From contig NZ_CP011070.1 of NCBI RefSeq assembly GCF_000956175.1, positions 1,234,147 to 1,298,146 of the forward strand: DNA of 64,000 nucleotides, given 5' to 3'. Positions 24,802 through 34,356 of the stretch are shown here, piece by piece. The stretch's first letter is position 1. Every line of letters starts with the position of its first letter. This DNA is from Nitrosopumilus adriaticus. GTDB taxonomy: Archaea > Thermoproteota > Nitrososphaeria > Nitrososphaerales > Nitrosopumilaceae. The notes beneath the pieces are model-generated. The model made no database searches. It was given only the letters and a program-made list of their open reading frames with translations, and was not told where the DNA came from. Position numbers and translations under genes: made by a program.

Positions 24802-25362
24802 ATGCCACAAACAAAACCTATTGTAAGCGTGGAAAATGTTGTAGCCTCGGCTTCTGTAGACCAGAAGATGGACTTGAATGAAATCACAAAAACATTTCCA
24901 GATGTAGAATATCATCCGGATCAATTCCCAGGACTAGTTTTTAGATTAAAGACACCAAAAACGGCAACTTTGATTTTCACTTCAGGTAAAATGGTATGTA
25001 CTGGTTCCAAATCTGAAGATATGGCAAGAAAAGCAGTAAAGACAGTTGTTCAAAAACTTCGAAAAGGCGGAATTAAAGTAAAAAAAGATGCAACAGTACA
25101 AATTCAAAATATTGTAGCATCAATCAATCTGGGTGGAAAAATCCATTTAGAGCAAGCAGCACGAACATTACCTAGAAGTATGTACGAACCAGAACAATTT
25201 CCAGGTCTTATTCACAGAATGCTTGATCCTAAGACAGTAATTCTATTATTTTCATCAGGAAAACTTGTCTGCACAGGAGCAAAGCAAGAGCCAGACGTAT
25301 ACAGATCTGTCAACAACTTGCATGCATTGCTAGAAGAAAAGAACCTAATGATTTATGATTAA
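24802..25362 (+). CDS. tbp: TATA-box-binding protein (TBP)
   Basis: The 186-aa protein shows the two direct TBP repeats: IVSVENVVASASV ... YHPDQFPGLVFRLKTPK and IQNIVASINLGG ... YEPEQFPGLIHRMLDPK, each ending in a FTSGKMVCTGSKS or FSSGKLVCTGAK strand. These form the DNA-binding saddle. It recruits TFB and RNA polymerase to promoters. The start follows a TATA box at leaderless spacing. Confidence 0.97.
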   Translation: MPQTKPIVSVENVVASASVDQKMDLNEITKTFPDVEYHPDQFPGLVFRLKTPKTATLIFTSGKMVCTGSKSEDMARKAVKTVVQKLRKGGIKVKKDATVQIQNIVASINLGGKIHLEQAARTLPRSMYEPEQFPGLIHRMLDPKTVILLFSSGKLVCTGAKQEPDVYRSVNNLHALLEEKNLMIYD

Positions 25363-25529
25363 TCATAAATCAAATCTATTTTCATTAATTTTTCCAATTT
25401 GCTTATAAAGAAATTACCTTTTATACAAATTTTGTAATAACAATCATCCAATTCTGAAAAAATGGTTCCCAAAGAACCTACTTTAAAAATATGGATGAAG
25501 TGGAGGTAATTTGGACTCCTCTTCAAAAA

Positions 25530-25868
25530 TTATTTGATTGGACTTCCCAATGGAACATCTTCATTGACTGTTAACCAAAAGGGCTTGTCATCAACATCAG
25601 CTGCCAACAGCATTGCATTTGATTCAACACCTGCCATCTTTTTTGGTTCTAGATTTGCAATTACAATCACAGTCTTTCCCACAATATCTTCAGGTTGATA
25701 ATACTGAGCACCGCCAATAATTACGTCTCTCTTATCATCATTACCCAAATCAATCAAACCCTTGATGATTTTTGATTTACCCTCAATAGGCTCAGTCGAA
25801 ATAATTTTTGCAACTCTAATGTCTAATTTTGCAAAATCATCATAGGATATGTTTGGCATGATAAACAC
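25530..25868 (-). CDS. tRNA-binding OB-fold protein (MetRS beta-like)
   Basis: The 112-aa protein is an EMAP-II/Arc1p-type OB fold: DFAKLDIRVAKI, a KSKIIKGLIDLG strand, GKTVIVIANLEPKKMAG, SNAMLLAAD and VPLGSPI. Free-standing forms act as the tRNA-binding partner of methionyl-tRNA synthetase in archaea. The gene is convergent with tbp; the 167-bp gap holds no supported gene. Confidence 0.85.
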   Translation of the reverse strand: MFIMPNISYDDFAKLDIRVAKIISTEPIEGKSKIIKGLIDLGNDDKRDVIIGGAQYYQPEDIVGKTVIVIANLEPKKMAGVESNAMLLAADVDDKPFWLTVNEDVPLGSPIK

Positions 25869-25897
25869 TAATTATTCCTGTTAAAATAAATTCGCAT

Positions 25898-26113
25898 TTA
25901 CTGTAATTCCTTTTTGTCTATTCCACTAGTTTCAATCTCATATCTTAAAGCAGCTGGAAGCTCCATGTACTTTTTGTTGACCAGTGCAATTATCTGATCT
26001 TCTGGAACATTTACTTTTTTCAATAATTTCCCACGCTGGTGAGCATAGGAATTTTTCCAAAAACCAGCTCCGTCCAGTGTTCCAATTTTTGGCATGTATT
26101 TTGTGGGTTTCAT
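25898..26113 (-). CDS. Conserved small protein of unknown function (71 aa)
   Basis: The basic N-terminus (MKPTKYMPKIGTLDGAGFW) and the helical C-terminus (LPAALRYEIETSGIDKKEL) have no cysteines or membrane helices. It lies 29 bp upstream of the tRNA-binding gene on the same strand, so the two may share a transcript and a role in translation. I do not recognise the family. Confidence 0.55.
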   Translation of the reverse strand: MKPTKYMPKIGTLDGAGFWKNSYAHQRGKLLKKVNVPEDQIIALVNKKYMELPAALRYEIETSGIDKKELQ

Positions 26114-26233
26114 TTTTTTTCAAATTTTAAGTGACTGTGACGGAAGAATGGCAAACGCCATTGGAACTGGAGTTACTGTTCCGGATTTTAGGCATGTTGC
26201 CCATCACAGTCTATTTGAAGTGTAGTTGGAATC

Positions 26234-26243
26234 TAATATATTT
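26234..26243 (+). promoter_or_regulatory. TATA box for the SRPBCC gene
   Basis: An AT-only TATA element is centred 29-30 nt before ATG 26268. This places the transcript start at the ATG and argues for the shorter form of the next gene. Confidence 0.45.
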
Positions 26244-26267
26244 AATGCGGCAGTAATGATTTTGTAC

Positions 26268-26684
26268 ATGGCTACAATTGATGTCAAAGTAGAGATTAAT
26301 GCCACACCTGAGAAAGTTTGGGAGATAGTCTCAGATATTGACAATGAGCCGAAATTTTGGAAGGGGACAAAGGAAGTCAAAAATTTATCAAAAGAAGGAG
26401 ACACTATCAAACGAGAAATTACAATAGCGTTCAGGGATCAAAAATGTCTTCAAGAAGTAAGACTAGAGCCTAAAAAGAGAATAGAGGCCAAATTCACAAA
26501 AGGCATCATAAATGGTGAGAAGATTGTGTCAATCATTCCAAATGGAGACAAGACAATCCTGCAAACTGCATGGGACATTAAACTAACTGGAATGATGAGC
26601 ATGTTCACAGGCATAATTAAAAATCACATCAAGAGTGGAACAGAGCAAGCAATGCAGAGTATCAAAGAAGAGATAGAGCGATAA
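26268..26684 (+). CDS. SRPBCC/START-like lipid- or ligand-binding protein
   Basis: The start at ATG 26268 is preferred because residues from MATIDVKVEI onward match the SRPBCC fold and a TATA box fits leaderless translation; 14 extra codons upstream are unlikely. The sequence has the classic opening (VEINATPEKVWEIVSDIDNEPKFWKG), a central KRIEAKF strand and a long C-terminal helix. It probably binds a hydrophobic molecule. The following glycosyltransferase starts 4 bases after its stop, suggesting an operon for membrane lipid or surface chemistry. Confidence 0.8.
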   Translation: MATIDVKVEINATPEKVWEIVSDIDNEPKFWKGTKEVKNLSKEGDTIKREITIAFRDQKCLQEVRLEPKKRIEAKFTKGIINGEKIVSIIPNGDKTILQTAWDIKLTGMMSMFTGIIKNHIKSGTEQAMQSIKEEIER

Positions 26685-26688
26685 ATAG

Positions 26689-27897
26689 ATGGAACTAATT
26701 TTTGAGATTATCAATTATTCTTTAACTGCAATTTTAATTGGAATTTGCGGCGCATGGATTTTTCTAATCAAATCCATGGTGGACTCATTTAGATTAACTC
26801 CATATCTTGATAAATTTGAAGATATATCAGTGTCCAACCCCAAGGTATCAATTATCCTTCCAGCAAGAAATGAAGAAGAGTTTATCAGTAAATGTCTGGA
26901 CTCGTTAATTGATCAAGATTACAAAAATTATGAAATCATAGTAATCGATGATTCATCAGAGGACAATACACAAAAAATTATTTTAGAATATGCAGAAAAA
27001 CATTCTAATGTAATTCCAGTTATTGCAAGACCAAAACCTAAAGGATGGATGGGAAAAAATTGGGCTTGTATGGAGGGATTTAGGAAAGCAACAGGAGAAC
27101 TTTTGTTATTTACTGATGCAGATACAAAGCATTCTAGAAGTGTGATATCGTTATCAGTTGCACACTTAATTTCATTTAATTTGGATGCATTATCTGCAAT
27201 TCCCAAAATGCTCACATTTGATTTTTGGACAAAAATCACACTTCCCATGATATCGACATTTTTACACAGTAGATTTTCTGCATTGAATGTAAATAATCCT
27301 GCAAAAAAGACAGGCTATTTTTTTGGTAGTTTTTTCATTTTGAAAAAAGAGACATACGAAAATGTAGGTATGCATGAAGGAGTCAAACATGAAATAATTG
27401 AAGATGGTGCACTAGGCAAAAAAGTCAAGGAGGCAGGGCATAAGATGAAATTAGTTAGAGGAGATCACCTAATTGATGCAGTATGGGCAAGAGACAAAAG
27501 CACATTATGGAATGCTCTTAAGAGACTAATGATTCCACTATATTTACAAAGTGGGAAGATTGCAATTGGTAGTTTTTTTGCAACTCTATTTTTGTTGTTT
27601 GTACCATTTCCAATATTTGCAGTGTCGATATCCCTACCAGTCGAGGCAATGTCTACAAAGATTCTTTGTATTTCTTCGGCAATTGCATCAAGTTTCATCT
27701 ATGCAGCAGCAATTATCGAAGTAAAGCTTGGACTACATCTTAGATTAATTCATGCATTGTTTGCACCATTAGGTAGTTTGGCAGTAGTTTTGGGATTTCT
27801 AAGTGGGTTATTGCAAGCAAAAAGAAGCGAATCAGTAATGTGGAGGGGTAGAAGGTATTCTATGAAAGATCACACTCAAAGTTCAATCAGCATATAG
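26689..27897 (+). CDS. Membrane glycosyltransferase family 2
   Basis: A membrane helix (residues 9-28) precedes a GT-A domain: SIILPARNEEEFISKCLDSL, VIDDSSEDNT, the DADTKH metal site, and EIIEDGALGKKV with the catalytic-site ED. Three more helices follow near the C-terminus. Such enzymes transfer sugars to lipid acceptors at the inner membrane face. The related HpnB/CrtQ group acts on isoprenoids, which would suit archaeal lipids, but that assignment is inference. Confidence 0.8.
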   Translation: MELIFEIINYSLTAILIGICGAWIFLIKSMVDSFRLTPYLDKFEDISVSNPKVSIILPARNEEEFISKCLDSLIDQDYKNYEIIVIDDSSEDNTQKIILEYAEKHSNVIPVIARPKPKGWMGKNWACMEGFRKATGELLLFTDADTKHSRSVISLSVAHLISFNLDALSAIPKMLTFDFWTKITLPMISTFLHSRFSALNVNNPAKKTGYFFGSFFILKKETYENVGMHEGVKHEIIEDGALGKKVKEAGHKMKLVRGDHLIDAVWARDKSTLWNALKRLMIPLYLQSGKIAIGSFFATLFLLFVPFPIFAVSISLPVEAMSTKILCISSAIASSFIYAAAIIEVKLGLHLRLIHALFAPLGSLAVVLGFLSGLLQAKRSESVMWRGRRYSMKDHTQSSISI

Positions 27898-27935
27898 CAA
27901 ACCTTTTAGATACAAAATAGAAAAATAAAAATCTC

Positions 27936-29078
27936 ATGGACAAATCTGGAATTCTTGCAGGCAGCGCAATAGGGGCTGCAATTGTACTGGTAATAGTTAC
28001 AGTGTTATTCATTTCCCCTCCTGAATCAATTAAACCAGAGATCATAGTTAGCAACGGACATTCACCAAGTACAGTAGGTGAAGAAACTCCACTTTATGCA
28101 AAAAAATTATCGTTAATTGAAATTTTTGAAAGATCAGAACCGGGTGTAGTTAGAGTTAATGTGCAAAGAAGTGAAACAGCAGACATTACAAACGGGGTAG
28201 GCTCAGGATTTGTTTTTGATAAAATGGGGCACATTATTACAAATGCTCATGTTGTACGGGATGCAAACAAAGTCGTCATCACATTTCTAGATGGAAGATC
28301 ATACAATGCAGAGATAATTGGTTCAGATGAATTTACAGATATAGCAGTAGTTAAGGTCAATGCAGATTTACAACTTTTACATCCTCTATCACTTGGAGAC
28401 TCTTCAAATCTCAAAGTGGGAGAGCAAATAGCTGCAATTGGAAATCCATTTGGACTTTCAGGTTCAATGACTGCAGGAATTGTGAGTCAGCTAGGGAGAT
28501 TATTACCATCAGGAAACGGGTATTCCATTCCAGATGTCATTCAAACAGATGCGGCAATCAATCCAGGAAACTCTGGAGGCCCATTGCTAAATATGCGCGG
28601 AGGCATAGTCGGAATAAATACAGCAATTCAATCAGCTACAGGTGAATTTACAGGAGTCGGATTTGCAATACCCTCACAGACTGTAGCAAAAATTGTACCA
28701 ATTATCATTGAAAAAGGAGAATACAAGCACCCATGGATTGGAATTTCAGGAAGAGATATTGATCCAGACTTGGCAAAAGTTTTGGAGTTAAATGATGCAG
28801 TGGGATTCATGGTAGTCACAGTAGTCGAAGATAGTCCCGCATCAAAAGCTGGCCTAATTGGATCAGATAAAACAATCGAGGTTGACGGAGTAAGTTATGC
28901 AATTGGAGGAGACATCATTCTTGCAGTGGATGGAAATGAAGTTAGGAAAATTGATGATATTTTGATACATCTTCAAAGAGCAAAAAGCATTGGTGATGAG
29001 ATGGTTTTAGAGATTTTAAGAGATGGTAGAACAACAAATGTAACAGTTGTTCTTGATGAAAGACCAAACGGCAATTAG
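27936..29078 (+). CDS. HtrA/DegP-like membrane-anchored serine protease with PDZ
   Basis: A single N-terminal helix (residues about 9-28) anchors the protein. The trypsin-like domain has His105 (TNAHVV), Asp135 (TDIAVVKV) and Ser213 (GNSGGP). A PDZ domain lies at about residues 270-375 (WIGISGRD ... AGLIG ... GDIILAVDG). It should degrade misfolded proteins outside the membrane. Full length for the family. Confidence 0.93.
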   Translation: MDKSGILAGSAIGAAIVLVIVTVLFISPPESIKPEIIVSNGHSPSTVGEETPLYAKKLSLIEIFERSEPGVVRVNVQRSETADITNGVGSGFVFDKMGHIITNAHVVRDANKVVITFLDGRSYNAEIIGSDEFTDIAVVKVNADLQLLHPLSLGDSSNLKVGEQIAAIGNPFGLSGSMTAGIVSQLGRLLPSGNGYSIPDVIQTDAAINPGNSGGPLLNMRGGIVGINTAIQSATGEFTGVGFAIPSQTVAKIVPIIIEKGEYKHPWIGISGRDIDPDLAKVLELNDAVGFMVVTVVEDSPASKAGLIGSDKTIEVDGVSYAIGGDIILAVDGNEVRKIDDILIHLQRAKSIGDEMVLEILRDGRTTNVTVVLDERPNGN

Positions 29079-29110
29079 GATAACACAAGAATAAATACTT
29101 CTAGTCAGGA

Positions 29111-30289
29111 ATGATTCTGTTGAACAAGCTTGTCTTAAACTCTGAGAGTTTAAACAAAGTTTTAGAGAATAAAACCATATCTCGTGAAAATATTTCTGAA
29201 ATCTATCAAAATGCAGTAAATGATCCTACCGAGCTTTTTTCAGCGGCTCAAAATCTAAGAGAGAAATTCAAAAATAACACAGTAACATTTTCAAAAAAAG
29301 CATTTTTCAATATCGTAAATTTATGTAAAGATACTTGCTCTTATTGCACATACAAATCAGAGCCAGGAGAAGAAAAACTATCTTTAATGTCAAAACAGCA
29401 AATTTTGGAATTAATGCAGTTAGCAAAAAAATACAGATGTGTTGAAGCACTCTTTGTAACAGGAGAACAACCTGAGCAAAAATATCAAGAAGCACGCGAC
29501 TGGTTAAAAGAAAACGGGTTCAAATCAACTGCAGAATATTTAATTCATTCATCAGAAATTGCATTAGAGTTAGGACTATTCCCACACACAAATGCAGGAA
29601 ATCTTAGTTTTGAAGAGATGAGAGAATTGAAAAAAACAAACGTGTCAATGGGAATAATGCTTGAAAATATCAGTGAAAGGCTAACTGAAAGAGGGATGCC
29701 ACATTATCTTGCAGCAAGTAAAAGACCAAAGGCTAGGATGCAAGTGCTTGAGAATTCTGGAAAACTAGGAATTCCGATGACTACAGGAATTCTAGTAGGA
29801 ATAGGTGAGACCATCGAAGAGGTAATTGATTCAATTTTAGCAATTAGAGAACTGCATGAAAAATATGGAAATATTCAAGAGATAATTTTACAAAACTTTC
29901 AACCAAAATCAGACACTATAATGAAAAATGAACCATCAGCTGATGAAAAATACTTCAAAACGATTGTTGCACTATCAAGAATAATAATGCCTGAGATGAA
30001 CATGCAGATTCCCCCTAACCTATCACCAAAATCTTATCAGAGTTTTTTGTCTGTTGGAATAAACGATTGGGGAGGAATATCACCGTTAACTCCTGATTTT
30101 GTCAATCCAGAATTTGCATGGCCAGAAATTAACAAAGTAGATAGTGATTCTAAGAATGCAGGATTTGAATTGAAATGCAGATTCCCAGTATATCCAGAAT
30201 TTGTGTCTTTTATTAGTAAAGAGTTAAGAGATAAGATGGCAGTGATTGAAAATGAGGAAGGATTGGTAAAGGAGGAGTATTGGAGATGA
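29111..30289 (+). CDS. cofG: CofG, FO synthase subunit 1 (radical SAM)
   Basis: The radical SAM motif CxxxCxxC is at residues 72, 76 and 79 (CKDTCSYC), followed by YKSEPGEEKLSLMS typical of CofG. With CofH it makes the deazaflavin FO, the chromophore of coenzyme F420. The gene overlaps cofH by 4 nt (ATGA), so both are made together. Length (392 aa) is a little long but fits the thaumarchaeal form. Confidence 0.95.
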   Translation: MILLNKLVLNSESLNKVLENKTISRENISEIYQNAVNDPTELFSAAQNLREKFKNNTVTFSKKAFFNIVNLCKDTCSYCTYKSEPGEEKLSLMSKQQILELMQLAKKYRCVEALFVTGEQPEQKYQEARDWLKENGFKSTAEYLIHSSEIALELGLFPHTNAGNLSFEEMRELKKTNVSMGIMLENISERLTERGMPHYLAASKRPKARMQVLENSGKLGIPMTTGILVGIGETIEEVIDSILAIRELHEKYGNIQEIILQNFQPKSDTIMKNEPSADEKYFKTIVALSRIIMPEMNMQIPPNLSPKSYQSFLSVGINDWGGISPLTPDFVNPEFAWPEINKVDSDSKNAGFELKCRFPVYPEFVSFISKELRDKMAVIENEEGLVKEEYWR

Positions 30290-31545
30290 CCATTAACATA
30301 GAACCGCTTTTGAAAAACGCTGATCCAATCGTATCTGAAATTCTTAACAATGCATTGTCAGACAAGGAAGTATCTGCTCAAGAGGGTTTAGAACTATTCA
30401 AAACAACTGGAATCGATTTTCATTTAGTAGGACTAGTTGCAGATGAAATTAGAAGGAGAAGAGTAGGAGATATTGTATCATATGTGGTTAACAGAAACAT
30501 CAATTTCACAAATGTATGCATTAAACAGTGTGGGTTTTGCGCATTTAGTAGAGATTTTCGTGAAGAGGAAGGGTATTTTCTTCCAACAGAAGAAATAGTT
30601 CGTAGAGCAAAAGAGGCCCATCAATTAGGGGCAACCGAAGTTTGCATTCAAGCAGGATTACCCCCGGACATGAAAGGAGATCTTTATGAGAATATTTGCA
30701 GAGAGATTAAAAAAGAGATTCCAGATATCCATATTCACGGATTTTCTCCCGAAGAGATTCTTTATGGGGCATCAAGATCAGAAACATCAATTGAAGAATT
30801 TCTAAAAAGAATGAAGGAGGCAGGAGTAGATACGCTTCCAGGAACATCAGCTGAAATTCTTGATCAAAAACTAAGAGATGTTATTTCTCCTGGAAGAATA
30901 ACAGTTGAGAATTGGGAGAAAATAATCAAGAACGCTCACAAAATGGGAATTAGTACCACATCAACTATGATGTTTGGTCATTTAGAAACACTTGAGCAAA
31001 GAGTAAACCACATCGCAAAATTAAGGGAAATTCAAAAAGAGACGGGAGGATTCACAGAATTTGTTCCGCTTAATTTCATCCATACAGAAGCACCAATGTA
31101 CAAACACCAATTGCATGAGGGAATAAGGCAAGGTGGAAGTGGAAACGATGTATTACTAACACATGCAGTTGCAAGAATAATGCTAAACAATTCAATTGAC
31201 AATATACAAATGTCATGGGTTAAGGAAGGACAAAAAATGTCACAGCTATTGCTAATGTGGGGAGCAAATGATTTTGGCGGCACACTCATCAATGAGAGCA
31301 TTTCAACATCAGCAGGATCAGAGCACGGGCAATTATTAAGACCAAAAGAAATCAGAAGAATGATAAAAGAAATAGGAAGAATACCTGCAGAAAGAAATAC
31401 CAATTATAAAATTCTAAAAAAGTTTGATTCAGACGAAGAAACAGATGAGGAACTAGACAAAGTATCAGATGCATCACAATTTGGCTCTTATGTAGAATTG
31501 ATAAAAATAAACAAATTCAAATACAAAAATCCAAGAGAAAAGTAA
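30286..31545 (+). CDS. cofH: CofH, FO synthase subunit 2 (radical SAM)
   Basis: The start at ATG 30286, overlapping the cofG stop, is preferred over a TTG six bases upstream. The CIKQCGFC cluster motif has Cys78, Cys82 and Cys85, followed by FREEEGYFLPTEEIVRRA and GATEVCIQAGLPPD, as in CofH. It joins tyrosine to the ribityl-uracil precursor before CofG closes the ring. The next gene begins directly after the stop. Confidence 0.95.
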   Translation: MTINIEPLLKNADPIVSEILNNALSDKEVSAQEGLELFKTTGIDFHLVGLVADEIRRRRVGDIVSYVVNRNINFTNVCIKQCGFCAFSRDFREEEGYFLPTEEIVRRAKEAHQLGATEVCIQAGLPPDMKGDLYENICREIKKEIPDIHIHGFSPEEILYGASRSETSIEEFLKRMKEAGVDTLPGTSAEILDQKLRDVISPGRITVENWEKIIKNAHKMGISTTSTMMFGHLETLEQRVNHIAKLREIQKETGGFTEFVPLNFIHTEAPMYKHQLHEGIRQGGSGNDVLLTHAVARIMLNNSIDNIQMSWVKEGQKMSQLLLMWGANDFGGTLINESISTSAGSEHGQLLRPKEIRRMIKEIGRIPAERNTNYKILKKFDSDEETDEELDKVSDASQFGSYVELIKINKFKYKNPREK

Positions 31546-32904
31546 ATGTCTGCCTTAGATGAGGCATTAAATCATTCAAAGAATATTGGAATCGATGAAT
31601 GTGAAGTAGTTATTTTGAAAAAAAAGATTACAACGGTACGCATTACAGATTCTGAGATTGCCGAAACAAAACAAAACTTTGATGAAAGTTACGGCATTAG
31701 ATTAATTCACAAAAAGAAAATAGCATCAATTCAAACTACAAATTATCATGAGATTAAGGATCTAATTGATGAATCATTAAAAACACTGACAAATCTTAGA
31801 CCAAGGGAATTTTGGAAAGGATTGCCCTCCAAAGCGCAATCAGAAAAATTAGATGGCACATATGATGAAAGGCTTGAGAAGATTTCAGGATCAAAATCAA
31901 TTGATATCGCTGAATCCATGATAAATGCAACTAATAACGATAAAATTAATTCGATTACAGGCTCACTCAATATTGTTTCAGATGATTTTGAACTTGAAAA
32001 TTCTAATGGATTAAATCTCAAAGAAAAGGCCACATACATTTCAGGAATAATTAATGCAGAATCAGAATTTGGGAGGGCACCAGTATCAGGAATTGGACAC
32101 GATAGTTGCAGAACGTTATCACATTTTTCAGCTGAAAGAATTGGCATGGATGCAAAAAAAATGTGTTTAGAATCAATAAACCCCCAAAAAATTGATTCAG
32201 ATGTTTATTCAATAATCTTTGAGCCATATTCAGTAGGAGAATTGCTGGCATTTGTTGTAGCAGCAAATTTTAATTTTAAAACATTTGCAGAAAAGAAAAG
32301 TTGTTTCTCAAATAATTTTGAAGAGCAGATTGCAGTAGAACAGCTTAGTCTCATCGACGATCCATATGCACTAGAAGGAATTGGAACAAAATCAGTTGAT
32401 GATGAAGGAATTCAAACAAAGAAGCAAAGTTTGATAGATAAAGGGATTTTCAAGAATACTTTTTCGAATATTTTTGATAGTTACAAAGAAGAAAGACATT
32501 CCTCTGGAAATGCATTACGTTTAGGATCTCCATTGGGAAAAAGTTCAGAGCCAATCCCAATTGCAGCACCACACAATCTAAAAATCAATGCAGGTAAAAG
32601 TTCTCAAGAAGACATGATCAAAGATACCAAACGGGGATTGTTAGTGGGAAGATTATGGTACACATATGCGGTAAATCCAATCAAGGGCGATTTTTCATGT
32701 ACTGCAAGGAGCGGAATCAAAATAATCGAGAACGGAGAAATAAAAGGTCCTGGAAAATCAGTTAGAATAATTCACAATCTCGGAGCAATGCTAAAAAATA
32801 TTTCAGAGATTGGAAATAACCAAAGAAATGTGATTCAATGGGCATCACTGCCATCAATCACACCGTCAATAAAGGCCGAAAATATTTCAGTAAAATCAAT
32901 TTAG
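31546..32904 (+). CDS. TldD/PmbA-family protein, probably the TldE-like partner
   Basis: The 452-aa protein has the TldD/PmbA layout (YGIRLIHKKKIASIQTT, the central FEPYSVGELL segment, and the final CTARSGIKIIENGEI). I see no HExxxH zinc motif, which marks it as the non-catalytic TldE type rather than TldD. TldD/E proteases trim modified peptides. The ATG comes immediately after the cofH stop, so it belongs to the cofG-cofH transcript; a link to F420 is suggestive only. No TldD partner lies in this window. Confidence 0.85.
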   Translation: MSALDEALNHSKNIGIDECEVVILKKKITTVRITDSEIAETKQNFDESYGIRLIHKKKIASIQTTNYHEIKDLIDESLKTLTNLRPREFWKGLPSKAQSEKLDGTYDERLEKISGSKSIDIAESMINATNNDKINSITGSLNIVSDDFELENSNGLNLKEKATYISGIINAESEFGRAPVSGIGHDSCRTLSHFSAERIGMDAKKMCLESINPQKIDSDVYSIIFEPYSVGELLAFVVAANFNFKTFAEKKSCFSNNFEEQIAVEQLSLIDDPYALEGIGTKSVDDEGIQTKKQSLIDKGIFKNTFSNIFDSYKEERHSSGNALRLGSPLGKSSEPIPIAAPHNLKINAGKSSQEDMIKDTKRGLLVGRLWYTYAVNPIKGDFSCTARSGIKIIENGEIKGPGKSVRIIHNLGAMLKNISEIGNNQRNVIQWASLPSITPSIKAENISVKSI

Positions 32905-32924
32905 TGCTAAAAAATAGGCACAAA

Positions 32925-33860
32925 TTAATTAAAAAATGCAAATATCAGATACGCCACGTAGCCTACAGCAATACAACCACCCATTATGCGATTAATCACT
33001 CCAGTTTTCATGGCAAGTAATAATGAAACGCTAAAGATTATCATGATAGCATAATCAATGAAAACATCAGGTGCAATCATTACACCGCCAAGTGTTGCAC
33101 CAACACCCATGATCATCAAAATATTGTATATGTTGCTTCCAATGATATTGCCAATTCCAATATCCCCATGCCCTTTTTTTATGGCAATTAGCGAAGTAAT
33201 TAATTCTGGAAGAGATGTTCCAATTGCAATTACAGTCAGGCCAATTATTTTTTCAGACAAACCAAATTCTTGCGCCAAAATTACAGCATTGTCTACCGTT
33301 AGAATTGCGCCAACATACAAAAAAACAATCCCAATCCCAATTAATCCAAAAGATTTCAGATAAATGTTATTTTTGATTTGCTCAGATGTTTCTATTTTTT
33401 CTTCTCTATGTTTCATTGCATCTTTGAATGTATAATATCCAAAAACTCCCAATCCAGCAAGTAGTAAAACTCCATCATATGAAGAGATCTCCCCATCAAT
33501 TGAAATCAAAATTAACAAAATAGAAACACCAAGCATTATCGGAATTTCTTTTCGTAAAACAGATTTACTTACTGCAATCGGAACAAGAATTGCAGAAATA
33601 CCAATAACCATCCCAACATTTGCAATATTACTTCCAATGATATTTCCTAAAATTATTGCACTGTGTTCGCCAGCTGCTGCAACACTGGCAGCTAGTTCAG
33701 GAGTAGATGTACCATATGCAACAATAGTCATTCCAATGACAAGATTACTAATTCTAAATTTTTTGGCAATTGAAACACCGCCACTAACTAACCAATTCCC
33801 CCCAAAACACAGCATTACTAATCCAGCTATAGTCAATACAGCACTGATCACTACATCCAT
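32925..33860 (-). CDS. CaCA-family cation exchanger (Na+/Ca2+ type)
   Basis: Two inverted halves each carry an alpha repeat: GTSTPELAASVAAAGE with GNIIGSNIANVG and GTSLPELITSLIAIKKG with GNIIGSNIYNILM. About ten membrane helices are visible in 311 residues. These motifs coordinate sodium and calcium in antiporters of the YrbG group. It exchanges cations across the cell membrane. It is convergent with the TldE gene and stands alone. Confidence 0.92.
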   Translation of the reverse strand: MDVVISAVLTIAGLVMLCFGGNWLVSGGVSIAKKFRISNLVIGMTIVAYGTSTPELAASVAAAGEHSAIILGNIIGSNIANVGMVIGISAILVPIAVSKSVLRKEIPIMLGVSILLILISIDGEISSYDGVLLLAGLGVFGYYTFKDAMKHREEKIETSEQIKNNIYLKSFGLIGIGIVFLYVGAILTVDNAVILAQEFGLSEKIIGLTVIAIGTSLPELITSLIAIKKGHGDIGIGNIIGSNIYNILMIMGVGATLGGVMIAPDVFIDYAIMIIFSVSLLLAMKTGVINRIMGGCIAVGYVAYLIFAFFN

Positions 33861-33981
33861 AGTTGGATTTCCAAGTATGATGGTTTAAACTCAATGATTT
33901 ACCATAATTTCACAATTCTAACAATTCAAGCTAATTTTCAAAGTCATTTACAGGCTTAAAACGATATGAGAGTTTTCAGAA

Positions 33982-34353
33982 TTAGGCTTCTTTTTGCGAA
34001 TCTAGTGCAGAGCGTACATGATCAATGATCTTCAAATAGTCAGCCCTAGGTTCCGTACTAACCATAAACAATTCACTAGAATTAATTGGAATGCTAATCA
34101 TTGTCACTTTTTCATATTCTGTAATAGAAGATGTTTCTTTGCCAATTTTGTAGGCCAAGTTAGTGTAAAGCTCTCTTTTTTGTAATGCATAGTGAATAGA
34201 CATTTTTACCTCATCTTCAGATAACATGCCCTCAACATTCTCATTATGGTCTCCAGTTACTAGCTCACCTTTGCTGTTTGCAACCCCCGCAAATCTTACT
34301 TGTGAATCTAAAGCAAGAACTTCTTTTGATAATTTTTCATAATTTATCGCCAT
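33982..34353 (-). CDS. DUF6659-like small protein linked to Amt (123 aa)
   Basis: The protein is the single-domain paralogue of the N-terminal part of the product at 41111-42010: both share KLSKEVLxLDSQVRFAxVxNxKGE, MSIHYALQKRxxYTNL and IxISIPINSxELFxV. The alternation of strands and helices resembles roadblock-type folds, though I cannot prove it. Its start is only 3 nt after the Amt stop, so it is co-transcribed and probably modulates ammonium transport. Cytosolic; no catalytic residues. Confidence 0.65.
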   Translation of the reverse strand: MAINYEKLSKEVLALDSQVRFAGVANSKGELVTGDHNENVEGMLSEDEVKMSIHYALQKRELYTNLAYKIGKETSSITEYEKVTMISIPINSSELFMVSTEPRADYLKIIDHVRSALDSQKEA

Positions 34354-34356
34354 ATT

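Noticed and set aside
25462-25509. 15-codon ORF in the tbp-MetRS-beta gap
   Set aside because: Too short and without other support, although a TATA-like stretch is upstream.
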